DNA of 64,000 nucleotides, from the NCBI GenBank assembly GCA_038496675.1, contig CM076660.1, positions 17,022,182 to 17,086,181 on the forward strand, given 5' to 3'. A model generated the notes under the pieces. That model saw nothing but the letters and a program-made list of their open reading frames with translations. It had not been told where the DNA came from and did no database searches. The translations under genes were made by a program, and so were the position numbers. The DNA is from Rachycentron canadum (Eukaryota > Chordata > Actinopteri > Carangiformes > Rachycentridae). This document shows, one piece after another, positions 38,501-51,173 of this stretch. Numbering within the stretch: the first letter of the stretch is position 1; every line of letters starts with the position of its first letter.

Positions 38501-38872
38501 TCATGTGTTCCAGAGTTGACAGCCCCTTATGGAGAAAGCTGATTGTCCAAATTTAGATCTATGATGTGGTATTTCACGGTTGCCATTCACCATGCTCCTA
38601 CTGTCTTGTCTTTGGGTACATCTGAAAAGAAGCTCTGAGGCTAGACTGTCGATACATTTGAAGGCTAATTTGAGAAAACAAACACGAGTGAAGCTCTCAA
38701 AGCTAGTTAAAAGTCTTTTCAAGATGTGACAGTGATGGCACCGGACAGGCTTTTTGTCCATTATTTTCAGAGCCTGAGGATGTGAGGTGTCTGGGTGTAG
38801 ATGATGATGCTTGGGCCCATACTGCCGTACAATATGAAAATCATAGAGTGTATGAATAACTGGGCTGACCAA
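38501..38872 (-). mobile_element. LINE reverse-transcriptase C-terminal fragment
   Basis: The minus-strand frame of 123 codons has the usual ending of fish non-LTR retrotransposon ORF2: a block like FKLAFKCIDSLASELL (the 'FK-LLLTFKCLHSLAP' region), then PHHRSKFGQSAFSIRGCQLWNT, matching the common pattern R-K-FG-AFS-GP-LWN. The catalytic YxDD region is absent, so it is a truncated copy. An L2- or Rex-type LINE is likely; the exact family is not determined. Confidence 0.7.
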
Positions 38873-40577
38873 GTGGGTATGTAGCGATTCATTTGAAACA
38901 ATTATTGTTTATCTTTAGTATCTCTACATGTTTATCAAATCTGAATTGTCAACCTAAGATTATTCCTAAGAACTTGAAATCAAAGAGTGTCTAAAGTCTG
39001 CTATCTAAATGGCTCGGGCTGCATGTAAATATAATTTATTATGCAGAAAGCATTGTATTTTTTCCCTGGGAGGTTGAGCCAAGCATCAGCTGGGCAAGTT
39101 CTGAATGTGACATTCACCAGCATCCTCCTGAGAGCGTACGGTGGTAGCCATGGTACCTAACATAACATTGATGGGGATCGCTGCGCAAAGCACAAAAGCC
39201 AATGACTACATGGTAACTAACTTACTACAGGACCAAAGTCCACCACAAGAAAGATCCTCTTGATGAGAATATACAGTATATCATCTCACAGTACATCTTA
39301 GCAGCCACCTTAGTAAAAGGTTGAAAAGAAAATCAAGTATTCAGCCAAAGAGCTAGTGATCTTCACAGGGAGTGAGGTTACTGTGTTTAACTGGGAATTA
39401 TGGTTACCCTCAGGTGCACCACTTGCTGTACCGTGATGATGATACATGTTTGAATGATGACACATGTCTAATCTTTATTGATGCCAGGGCAGAGGAGCGG
39501 TGAGCACTAAATGCTTTGGTGTAGAAGTTTATCTTTTGGTTATATTTCTGCATTAAACTTATCAGGAGAGGATCTTTAAATTTTGTTTTTTAAGTTTTTC
39601 ATTTGCGTTATAACTTCAGTGACGTTAAATGTCTGATCTTGTTATTTTTTTGTCGATTTCATTTCTATTTATTCAACTAAATATGACTTTATTTATTTTT
39701 TATCTACCCTTTTATCTTATCTACATCTTCACTGTGTTTCTAAAAAAATATTTTCAATCCACCATGACTGAAAATGCTCATAAGGTGACAGGCTTGATGA
39801 TGAGTGTTTGTAACATCACCTCTCCGCTGACAGCTTAGCAAGCAGAGCTTTTTGATGATCATACTATTGACGTCTATGTGGGATGGGATGTCCAGGATTA
39901 TGGATATTTGTGTTCACGCTCAGTGCTGTGCTATCCAGGCAATAGAGAACTGTATGACAATGATGTAATCTATAATATATGCAATACTTTCCAAGGTAAA
40001 GTGCATATTCTATTTTTTTTTTTAACTACTCTCACAGACCGAGGGTTTGGGTTCATCATTTTGCTTTTTCTTTGAGTGTCTCTGAACTTCTGACCACTCA
40101 GACATTTGCCTAAGTTTGAAGGTGGGACAGTCCATAGCAGGGGCTTCATAATAAACTGGTCATAAGCTCTTTACCAAATAAAGACAAGCTCACTGGATAT
40201 TGAATTGCTGTTGGCTTGGCCTTCTCCACTTCTGGCCTTCAGCTGGTTTGTGGGTAGATTCTCAGGGTCTCACAACCTCCTGGGCCCCGTATAATGGGTC
40301 TGAATACAAGCAATCTCCTTTTCTACACACCTTTTTTCTCTCCGCATTTGCATAAGACAGAGGAGGGCGCAACATCTGGAACCACTGCTGTTCTGAGTAG
40401 TGCAGGCTAAAAAGCAGCAAGGTCCAGATGTGAGTTCCCAAATGATTACAGCACAAACTGTGACATCCTCAGTTCAAGTCATGTCAAGGACCATTTCTGC
40501 AAGTCATGTCCCCCCGCCCTCTGTATTTCCCTACTTCCATCTACACAGTCAACTGTCCAATAAAGAAAAAAAAGTCC
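38873..40577. other. Intergenic, no gene seen
   Basis: AT-rich DNA between the LINE fragment and a SINE. Nothing with coding signature is recognised on either strand. Confidence 0.5.
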
Positions 40578-40788
40578 ACTGGGCGCCCCTGTGGCTCACC
40601 TGGTAGAGGGCACACCACAAAGTCTTTGTCTTAATCAGTGAGTGATCCAGGTTCAAATCTGACCTGTTGTCCTTTGCTATATGTCATCCTGTCTCTGCCC
40701 CTGACTTTCTTGTCTGTATTTCATTGTGGCTAAACTGAATAAAGGCAAAAGAAAAATGCCCCAAAGCTAAAAAAAAAAAAAAAAAAAA
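40578..40788 (+). mobile_element. tRNA-derived SINE
   Basis: The element begins with a tRNA-like head containing an A-box-like TGGCTCACCTGGTAGAGGG (40592-40610) and a B-box GGTTCAAATCTGACC (40650-40664), 40 bases apart as in RNA polymerase III promoters. A tRNA-unrelated tail with TGAATAAAGGCAAAAG and a 20-base poly-A (40769-40788) follows. The head is not a functional tRNA gene because it lacks a foldable anticodon arm. Confidence 0.8.
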
Positions 40789-41149
40789 GCTGTGAGAGGG
40801 GATTCATCAAGTCTGGGTTAGGAACAGGATTCAGCCAAAGGCCCCAGGTTTCCCAGTGGTTTCCCACATGCAGGCAGAGTACATGAATCACACACTGCAG
40901 CAACAGGTTCAGGTTCTGTTCAAGAATCTAAGAGAGATGGGTAGTGAGGGCACGCAGGACAACAGCCAGATCCCAACATGGGGTAATTGGCTTGGAATAT
41001 GGTGGCAGTCTTGGTGCCCCTTTCCGGCATTGACAAACCAGAGGATGCTGGCCTGCATTTTCTTTCATCACAACAGGCATGGTAAACTAAAATAGCCTCT
41101 GAGCCCATAGATGAAATACCTTCTTTTTCTCAATTAAGTCCTAAAGAAA
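40789..41149. other. Intergenic, unassigned
   Basis: Overlapping ORFs on both strands (40856-41095 plus, 40920-41108 minus) have no family resemblance I recognise. Their position beside a retroelement fragment makes mobile-element origin likely. Confidence 0.3.
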
Positions 41150-41480
41150 AGATAAAATTGCACCAACTGAACCCTGGAAGAGAATATCCCATGCCTCAAA
41201 GCATCATTCCTCTCTCAGTCATAAAGTGCCCCAGTGGATGATCCTTTGGCATTTTGAATAATGTTAATAACACTCTGTGATAGCCCAGTAGTTTTCAAAT
41301 TAAACCTCTCAGGAGCCTGGTCCATAGAGTAATCTGGCTTGTGTGTAGGGGGTGAAATATCTGCAAAAGGTTCCTGAGAGAGGAAGTCCCTCTTCAACTG
41401 GAGGGGCCAACTGGGAAGAGGCACTGCTTCACTTCCAGCCGGTCAGTGCATGGAGGAACAATTAAAATCAGGGTCATGGG
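41150..41480 (-). mobile_element. DIRS-like (tyrosine-recombinase) retrotransposon fragment
   Basis: The minus-strand frame includes PSWPLQLKRDFLSQ followed by FNLKTTGLSQSVINIIQNAKGSSTGALYD. This resembles the junction in fish DIRS elements where 'WPLPVRRDLLSQ' is followed by 'L-GL-VV-TIQ-ARAPSTR-LYALKW', the start of the tyrosine-recombinase domain. The catalytic Arg/His/Tyr part is missing and stop codons interrupt it, so it is a dead fragment. The assignment is from memory of the family pattern. Confidence 0.6.
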
Positions 41481-44400
41481 TTTCTCCTTTAGAGAAGCAG
41501 AATGACAGGTCTTACCAGACCGCCTTTCTTAATTCTGGGGTGAAGCAAGAAGAGGCGTGTTCCCTCAGAGTGACAGCTGAATCAGCAACATGACTGCCAG
41601 CCGCTCAGACCTGACAAAATGGAATAAGTGAATCTGTGAATTGGGGTCATTCTGTGTCACTCATGTTCGAAGTGAGCTCAAGTTACCCAAGTTCTTTTTT
41701 TATTTTTGTAATATATACACGAGACACAGGCTAAAGTATTAGGCTATGAAATAATTGCCTGGAAGTTTTGAAGGTTTTTTGAATTTTGGATTGGCTTTAT
41801 TGGACAATGTTTATCCAGAGCTTCAAGGATAAACACTATTGAGGCGAAAAGAGGTGGTTTGTATGATGTGTTGTCTGATTCAAAAGTCCAGTTCAGAGTT
41901 AGTCAAAAGTGTCTACAGTAGCCAGGAAGACATTCATATTGTTACACTTGGTTATTCACACATGTGCCACAAAGTGTTGTCTGACAAATTGAAAAAGATT
42001 TGGTACCTGGCCCTATATTGGTTATAACACAGAGGTTACATCTGGCTGCATGCTTCTTCCTCTCACGTCAACATGGTGCACATGGGCTCAGTCCTGGACT
42101 CTTACCATGTTAGTGTCAACATGAACCAGGACCCTTATGGGTGCTCTTTTTCACATCTCTACATGGGAAGCCCAGGAAAAGCCCTACATGCATGCGTCAG
42201 CCACCTGAAGTTAGTTGACTGATCAAGGATTTTTTCCAACAGGATGCTTTTATTACTGAGTTGATGAAGTTGATTCTTTAATTACAGCAGCAACAAGTGA
42301 GCCTCCACCATGTTTTCCTATACAATATCCACACATGCCCTAAATGAAATATGAGAGCAAATTATTATGAACAAATATCAAACTGATATCCCCCTTAACT
42401 AATAGTAAATTAATCAATATTTATGTTGGGTAAATTTGTCAGGGACTAAAACAAATTTCTTTTTTAATGGATAAGATACAAAAACATGCAAATAATGAAC
42501 AGAAAAACAAACCCAAGCACATAAAAGAATAGAGCTTTCCAAGTAAAATGTCTGTATTAAACAAACAAAGACAAAGGATTAATAATGAAATTTTATCCTC
42601 ACCAAACATAGTCAGAAACACGATTGAGTGACACAATCAACTCGCTTAAACCTGAAAAAGTCCTCTCCCTCTGCCCAGACCTTCATTTACAGCTCACACT
42701 GGCATTTAAAGAAACAAGGATACAGTTAGAACAACAACCTACGACTGAGGGAGTAGTGAAAGCACAAACTCTGAGGCCGACTCTGACTATATGAAGGTGC
42801 TGCATTTCAATGTTGGAGCTGATACTTGCTTATTTCAGCTACTTGTTACACTTTATTACCTGCTACACTTTATTACCTGCTACACTTTATTACTGCACAG
42901 AGGGATGGTAGGACAAAGCACTTGGGTAAAGACAGTTTACTCTGCTGCTGTGTGATAATGAATATGTTAATGTTTCATTAGTCGTTGTGTTTCCAGTGTT
43001 TTTGATGGCTTGTGTATGACTCGTTAGCATAATTCAGGTTTGACAGAAGCGGTTGGTTTGGATGGTAAAACACAACCTCACATTTTATTCATGTGTTTCT
43101 GTTTGTGAACAGCCTGGATTTCATACAGGCTCCTGGTGTGAAGCGTGGCAGTGTGTACACAGGCCTCTGCTTCTGTAGATCACGACTTCACCTGCTGAAT
43201 CAAAGATGAAGTGGACATGAGAAAACGTGAAGCTTGTGTGTGTCTGCCATAGTTGTGTGTGTTCTTTGTTTGATGTGTCGGTGTTACACAGTAAGTCCAG
43301 AGGATCTGTTTGAATTAGGCTGATGACTGAACCTACTCTGTTGAAAGGACATCAATGGGAGAGTTAGTCATTTTTATAATCGTGATTTAAGAAGTGAGTG
43401 TTGTCAAGTCCGGTTTTAGGAACATTTCAAATAATACTGAGTTGAAGTGTCACATTTCTGAGATAGTGATGCAATAGATTCCAGTTAGATTTTGCTGGGG
43501 ACATATCATCACTGACCTGCCGCAGTCCAACACAGTAACTATTACACTCTCACTAATACAGTCTCCTGCTGTTGGAAACATTTACTAGAGCAACCAGTGT
43601 GTATTAATTCACAGCTGAAAATACTCCCTAACAAAGTACCTATTTGCTAAAATCTACAGTGCCCAGCTGTTTTAGGAGTGCTATACTTATGTACAATTCC
43701 TGGCAACTTTATCAAGGCTACACCTGTGCAAGCTGATGCAACCAGGTGCAACACTTCTGCCTTGAATTCTACTTCATGCCACCCCATTTATAAGAGGGGG
43801 TGGGGGGTGGGGGCACAAAATAATAGAAACACCTGTTAATGTAATGCAGTCCAGAACACAACAACTCACCATGACTTTACTAATTAAGTAGGATTATCAC
43901 TTTTGTGACATCTCTAAGCTTTGTAAAAGTATCATTCGTGGCAGAGCTGTTGGATTGGATCGCACTAGATTGTACAGGTGCACGGATTGAAGTTTTCAGT
44001 GAGCATGTAACCTCTTTCCTCATGCCGCCTCTCCAGATCACTTTCTTCAATAACTTTCCGAAGCCAGCGGTGCTCAACTTACTATTTAACCTTCCTTAAG
44101 TAAGCTCTGTTTATTTGACTCTTAATAAATTAGGGACAATAGTTTTGTGTGCAATTGTTAGCAAACATCAAAACTAGTCCTTTTAAGAGACAGCTGGTTC
44201 AGCCTGCCTCCGCTGAGACCTGCAGAGACACTGACCTCTGTCACCTGGGACCTCCAGGTACATATTTGAAAACACTGACATACTTTTTAGTAGCAATCAT
44301 ACCTTTAAATTGGATAACCACTCCAAAACACTTTGGCCTACTTGAATGTATACTGTTGCGATGTTACATGGACTAGACTATTGATTTATAACAGCACAGA

Positions 44401-46922
44401 AAGAGGAAGGACAAACTGTCAGGTGACCCACAGCACCTTTAGCCAATAGGGAACTAATGGAGCATTTTAAATGGTTTTTAGAAGAAGTTAGACAAAGAGC
44501 ACAAAACTTTAAAAGACACAGCTTACAATCATACAAATATATGTTATTTTATTGAATAATATTCCATAATAAGACCTCTCCTTTCATTTCATGTAGGAGT
44601 TATTGTAGAAATGTACACAGGTCTGATGGCAAACATGGAGCGAGGGTGAATCGAGGGCTTGATACTGAGAGGGAGTCATCCCTAATGAGCCAAAGAACAG
44701 TGACGTATGCATGCTTTGCAGAAAAAAAAATCCATGTCAGTCTCGACAACTATCAGTTACTGTTGCAGACCACTGCAGCGATTGCCTTTGTAGCCTGTAA
44801 ATCCTGATTGAGTTAGTTTCCCCTCCTTGAGTGCAGGCTGTTTATTCTTAATGCATATTGCTGGTTGTCTTTCCCGCTTTGTGAAGTGGTCAAAGAAAAA
44901 AAAAAAGCCACGATATTCCTGCTGCTTTTTTTTTTGGCTCTTTTTGTAAGGAGTCCAACATGTGTCTAAATACCTGGTAACAGTTGGGAAGTGCCTGAGG
45001 ATTCAGGCCTTCTTGCTGTGGCTAATCCTCGCCAAGGCCCATTTTTATTTATGGCTTTTTTTAAAATTTTTTTTTGATATATATATATATTTTTTTGTTA
45101 ATGTCATTTTTTTCCGGAAGACAAGAAGATTGGCTTGAAAGACACCCAAGTCCTTAACAAGTAGGAGAGAGAGGTTGTGGGAACTTTCTGGAAGACTTGC
45201 GTGACTAAAACTCTGGAGACCACCAAGGTCATTGCTGGGTATGACAGGACACATGTTGGCTTTAGGAATTGTTATTCTGCTGTTTCCACTTGAATACATT
45301 GCATCTTTCACAAACGCACAGCTCAGTCGCACAGTGGGATTCAGTTTGGGTGAAGTTCACTCAGGGAGGAGACAAATCAGTGTGGATACAGTGTTGCCGA
45401 CCAAACACAAAAACACACCAAAGGGAGCAACGTTTGGGGAGAAACAATTACTGTGTCTCCTTCTGTGGAGGAAATGTGACAAGGTAGAGCAAAGATTGAA
45501 AGACTATTAAAAAACAACACATTATTATTTTAGTACATCTCTTGCAAAAGAAAAACAACAATAAAAAACACAACAAAAAAAACCCAACAACAAAAAAAAA
45601 ACCAAAAACAAAACAAAAAATCTGACATTGCACATTAGATACACACTGATTGTATTGTTGACAAAACATACATGTAAACTGGCATCATTCTGTACATTGG
45701 GGTCATCCAGACAGGTTTTGTTGTACTGTATACTGCTATGTATATTGATCAAAGGGGAACACTTGAACACATCCTCCACATTGGTTACATTTCTCAGAAA
45801 AAGAACATCAGGCTCCAGGAGCAAAAATACACTAGTACAAACCACCAAGTGCAAAATAAATCACCTGTGTTATACTCTTTTTAATATGAATGTTTGTTTA
45901 ATTAGAAATACTCAAGGCTCAACCTTGCTGAGATGCCATGCTTTCAGTATTTTTACTGTAATTTAGGGACAGATTCATATTTTATTTTTGATGGAATTTG
46001 CATAATTCAGTTGTCACAAACAGTTCCACAAAATCACATCCATAGTTTCTAAACCCCACATACTGGATAAATCTCAAGCTGTTTTGTTTGTTTTTTTTGT
46101 TTTTCTTTGATACCCCACATTAAGAGTTACCCTTTAGCAACCAACTACTTCCATTAGAGGGAGCTAGTTATACACAAGATTCACCCTTTAACTTGTCAAA
46201 CTGCATGGCACACATTTTGTCTGCATATTTTCAACAAGGTTTGAACGTGTTTGCACCACAGCAGCGTTTGTGACACTGCACTGACACTGACTGCGCCAGA
46301 TTTGAATGTGACACTACTATGAGCTGTGTTTTTGGACAGTGGTGAGCAGCTGTTAAATCGCAGGGATCTGCAGTTCAGCTGCATCATGGTTCTTGTAGAA
46401 AATTCACTGAAAGATCATTTAAATTTTCTTCATGTTCCCTCTTTGAATGAAGAAAAGGACAAATGACAGAATCCAGCACACAGACTTTTTAAAACCATAA
46501 AAGCAGACTATGCATAGAGGACGGTCTCCCATCACAGATAAACATTATTGTGTGCTGCTGTATAGTATTGGTACACTGCACTCACACTGTGATTAAAATG
46601 CATTGTTGGGTCTTTATATAGTACACTTAAAATCAAATGCATCCAAGATTTGATCCAAAAACACTCCCTGGATGTTGGTTAGTTGTTGTAGAGTGCAATA
46701 AAAGCTTTGAATCCCCACTGTGATTCTCAAACACTGGTGATGACTCAGCTGCAGTTTAATACTCATTATTGCCTGTTAGTCCCAGTAACTGAAAAATTAG
46801 GGGGATTCCCTGGTTGTTTGTCATAACCTTTTTAAAAAAAAAAAAAAACCTCCTGGGTCAGTGAGTTTAAGATGTATTAAGCAATGCCCAGTGGTTGTAA
46901 GGTGCAACGTGCTTCCAGTTTT
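41481..46922. other. Gene-free intergenic segment
   Basis: AT-rich DNA with a 17-bp tandem triplication at 42846-42896, poly-T/poly-A runs near 44890-44940 and 45060-45110, and an A/C-rich stretch at 45510-45620. No exon of a known family is visible. Confidence 0.5.
42846..42896 (+). repeat. 17-bp unit tandemly repeated three times
   Basis: The unit TACACTTTATTACCTGC is repeated three times with one deletion in the last copy. Confidence 0.9.
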
Positions 46923-47213
46923 CTAATTCAGTTCGGGGAGCTGGTTAGCGTTCGGTGCCTGGACCTCTAACAGGTACGTGTCTCCATGGACATTGTGACT
47001 GCTGCAGCTCACGCTGCTACAAATACGAAGAAGCTTTTTGATAGAGCCAGTGTAGAAGCCCCGAGGAAATGAGAAAAACTCTTCCGTCTCTTGGCGTACA
47101 GCTGCCTCCTTGTTCAGTTTACAGATAGAAAGTAAACAACGGCCCTCCGAGTTCATTATGAACAAATAGACTTCCCCCTCTCCGGCTGACCTTGGGGAAA
47201 TTTTTGCACCCAT
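46923..47213 (-). CDS. Orphan 96-codon ORF with coding-like composition, function unknown
   Basis: The minus-strand frame runs from an ATG at 47211-47213 to a TAG at 46923-46925, with an in-frame stop 15 codons upstream of the ATG. I do not recognise the protein. In its favour, third codon positions are clearly richer in G and C than the AT-rich surroundings, and the sequence is not low-complexity. It includes VYLFIMNSEGRCLLS and DTYLLEVQAPNANQ. There is no signal peptide. It could be a fragment of a degraded gene, a mobile-element piece, an unrecognised terminal exon, or chance. Confidence 0.25.
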   Translation of the reverse strand: MGAKISPRSAGEGEVYLFIMNSEGRCLLSICKLNKEAAVRQETEEFFSFPRGFYTGSIKKLLRICSSVSCSSHNVHGDTYLLEVQAPNANQLPELN

Positions 47214-50200
47214 CGCAGGGTGGCTGTCCTCTTGTTTATGTTTTATTGAGTCTATCGATCACTGTTTCAATCTCGTGCCCTTTCTTTTTCTCCTTGCCTC
47301 TCTGTCTTGTCTTACCTTAGTCTTAATCACAGATACACACACACACACTCACAAACACACTAAATATACACCTACACAGGCAACACAGTGTTTAAAGAAA
47401 GTAAATAGGCTGTAGATACTGTAGGATGTGGCGAAGGAGATGTGTGTAGGAAAGGGATTACCACTTTAAATCTCTCATGTGTGGGCACACAAACTATTAT
47501 TGCATGTTACCGCCTCACTATCCAGGATCTGTGGAGCCCTGATGTCCCATAAACATATTCTCAATGGCAAAATGGAGAACTTACTCACTTTTTCAAACAA
47601 CAACAACAAAGATCCTCTTAATATCTCTTCCATTCTATGCATTCAGTTGCCTTCATTGCACCTCCCTGCAGCCCTCACCTCTCATGCTTTGTAAACACAT
47701 ACTTTTCTGTATAGAGCTACTCTTATGTTCTACTTCATTCTTCTTTTCACATTCAACACCAGACTGCTCCACGTTCACTGTTCTCCTCTGTCAACTTGCT
47801 GTATCACCATCCGACAACTTACTGTGGCGTGGCTTGGCGTTACGATGGTTAAGCACTGGTCGCTATTTGGGATAAAGAAATCTATGGAGGAATTTAGATC
47901 TGTCCTATATTTGACATGATAACATTTAGCTAGACGGTTAAATCACAATGATGAGTTGATTATATAAATTGTCTAGAGTATAGAAGTAAGTTGCTGTAAT
48001 TTCTGTCAGTTCAATGCAGTGAAGAGCAGAACTGCAACAATTAGGCGATTGACTGATTTGAATTGAATAACTGTTTTGAATCTGCTTTGATAATTTATAA
48101 TTTTTGTTATTTTTCAAGCAATGTGGGGATTTAATACCTCTCACCGGTTTGTATCATTGAAGTGAATATCTATGGGCTTGGACATCTGAAGACATCCATC
48201 TTGGCTATGGGACATTAAAACACAAATTTCTTCTTTCTGACATTGTTTAGCAAAAGTAATTATTAGTTCCAGTCCGTCTATATAGACTAAGCGAAAGAAA
48301 TGCCTATATGTCTTATTTTGAGAGTCCCCTGCTGTCACTCAGTCACTGCTTTGCACCTCCAAGTGATTTCCTTATATAGAACGGACTTAGGATCAACACT
48401 GAAATGTGAACTGGCACGAAGAAGCTCCAGATGGAACACAAACACTGAAAACTGTATGAGCGCTGACAGCTAAAATAAGCCTATAACATCGTATACTACC
48501 TGCTGTGCTCACACTTTGCAGTTAGTAACGCACAGTTAGAAACCATACTGGGATGCAGCAAATTCACAGCAAAAAGGGGCGAATTGGCTCATCAAAAATA
48601 GATTTATAAGTCTGCAATGCAAAAATCTGCTACGAGGACAAAATATCCAAATTTGAACTGAGTGATATTCCCCCTGGAAAATCCCAGAAAATTAAAAGAC
48701 TTAATGGGGGAAAAAAAGTGCAAAGCCCTCCAACTAATTTCCTCCATAGACCCCCTGTCGTAAATAGCGCACAGTGCCTTACATGCTTTTGTCTTACATT
48801 CATTATCATATCCACATGCCGCATAAAACCCTGCCAAGAATCTTGCTTACTTTACTGCAGAAATTCCTTATCAACATTCCTCAAGAATACACCTGCTAAT
48901 CCTTCACTCTCTCTAAATGACTGCCTCCACGCACTGACCTCTTTACAATTCAACACGCAATTTCTGACTTGCTTTCACCCTCAATACAGGCACATTCACA
49001 GAGCCTCTGTTTCACATTCTGTAACCCATCTTCACATTATGTTACCATTAAAATGAGATACCCCTCCCCATTTGCACTGAGCTTGAGTTTTAGCTGCCAT
49101 AATGAGCATTTTCCAACAGTCTCCCAATAGTGCTCTTCCTGACATAACCAGAGACTTCCTGCTGTCTGTGTTTGTTGGGGGTATCCATGCACATTCACTT
49201 TGACTGAACATTGTGGTGACACTTTTTTTTTTTTTTTCCCCCTCCCCTCAGTGGCTTACCAGAGCGGACAGCACCCAACAGCACTGAAATAACCTGACAG
49301 CTCCCATTTAGTAGCCTCAGCTTCCATTAGCTCATGGCTTATTTTTCTAATAAGTCTCCCTGATTGATAAACCCAGTGCAAATAAAAACATTAGGTCACA
49401 GCATCTAGACAAAATATTAAATCAATGGAAGTATGTTTTGTTGGTTCAGTCCTCAATGAGGATGCCCAGAGATCCTCCTCTCTGGTGCTTGTTTCATTTC
49501 AAAGTCATAAAAATGGTATGCAAGACGTCAATGTCCCCCCAACTATCACCTACTCACATATCAAAACCACACGGGACACGTCGGAGGTTACGTGCAGCAT
49601 CTCTATCTAACCTCTGCTCATGCACTCACTTATAAACAGGAGCTTATGGGGCATCTGTAATGTAATAGACATCCGTACACAGGGGTTAAAACACAATCAC
49701 ACCAACACATTCGCCCAGACAACTACATTTTTGAGGGTGATTCTTCCACAAGGTGATGTGATAAAGCCAGTGAGTGGATAAGCTGCCAGACATCCTCAGA
49801 ATAACAAGTGCTCCGGCTCAGAGGCTCCTCTGGCTTTGATGTTTGGCTTCAAACCTGGCTTTATGCTGACAGCAGATGCTGAGTGAAGTACACACTACAG
49901 CTCCTTTTTCATGTGACTTGAGTTCAGATCCACCCTGGATTTAAAACATGACCCAGTTGTTCATTTGTAGCTTTTAATGAGCTAGTGCAATAATAAGTGG
50001 TCACCTGGTAGAGCAGAGAGGCTGGAAGGAGTGTGTCGCTCACTCTCTCGCTCATTCACACGCTCATTATTATGATTTTTTTTTTTTTTTTGTTCCTGCA
50101 TGTTGGTGTATATATTGCTCAGGCTTTTTGATCCTTTTAATAAGAGTCGGGATTAAACCTGAAGTAATTTAAGATCCATTTTATGGCTCATCTTCCCAGG

Positions 50201-51173
50201 AAGAATAGTTTTATTTGATTCTTTTTGCAGGCAGTGCCTCTCGTGTGAGCTTCATAAAACTTCTATCATACTCTGGAATCCAGCTTGCGTCATTATCAGG
50301 ACTATCATTTCCAACACTGTCACCACGGTGCAATTGTTTTGATCTTATTATTATCATCTTAATCACATTTTACAGAGTTTCCATAGTTGTGTCTTTTTTT
50401 TTTCTCCATCTGGTTATTACAAATCAAAGATCAGTTGAAATATAAAAACAAAACAAAGAAAAAACAAAAGAAAAGATTTAAACTTGAAAAGTTAATGTCA
50501 TAAAGTACTTTTTAAATAATTTTGTGCATACAGTTTCTCATGCACTTATCTTGCTCTGCTGACCCGACCTGACCCAGGCTTCCTGCAGTTATCTTTCCTC
50601 TCTGAGCTCTCTCATCTCACTCTGAGCTTTAGTTGACCTTGGTGATTAGCTTAGCTGGTCGGCAGATGGTGGGTGGAAAGCTGGCTGAGCCACACTGTCA
50701 CCAACTTTAGGGCTCAAGAGGGGGGCCCGTGGGTGAGGATTATGATGCCGAGTCAGCGCTGGAAATGCGCGAGTGGTGAATATACAGTACAATGGGGGCA
50801 GACGGTGGGTAGGCATGGGGAGAAAAGATGATATTGTCAGCGGGACAAAGAAGCTTGAGTATAACAGAGAAATGAAGGAGAGTGTGCATTAAGGACGTCA
50901 CAGGGGGCAGAGAACAGTGGGAGGGGGAGGTGGTAGTAGTCCTGGCTTGGGCGCTGGGCTTTCTTTCTGCGGTGACAGGTGAGGGGGGGACTCCTCTCTC
51001 AGGCCTTCGTGGCCGCTGATGGACTGCTGACCCTTTATCCCTCAGCATCTTGTAGTGCACTTCTGGAATGTGGTGGCCAGTGAGGGCCATTCCCTCAGCC
51101 ACCCTCAGTGCACAATTGGTGACTGTGTTCCCAGTGTCTCTGCTGCCCTTTGTCCCACCCTCAGTCTCCTGTG
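47214..51173. other. Intergenic region and probable fgf11 3' UTR
   Basis: The right part, next to the fgf11 stop at 51174, must contain its 3' UTR on the minus strand; a possible AATAAA is at 50210-50215 (TTTATT on plus). Poly-T runs occur at 49224 and 50078. A few words near 50000 (TGGTCACCTGGTAGAGCAGAG) resemble a SINE A-box but have no B-box. No other gene is recognised. Confidence 0.45.

Noticed and set aside
40592..40664. Possible tRNA gene
   Set aside because: A- and B-box words are present, but no cloverleaf or anticodon arm can be drawn and a SINE tail with poly-A follows.
45525..45854. 109-codon minus-strand frame rich in Phe and Leu
   Set aside because: The hydrophobic part comes from an A/C-rich low-complexity stretch (45510-45620), giving a false membrane segment.
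46923..47213. Orphan ORF as an extra FGF exon (YLFIMNSEG resembles YLAMNSDG of FGF exon 3)
   Set aside because: The match is a few residues only, the rest lacks FGF core motifs, and the genuine exon 3 is at 62166-62269.
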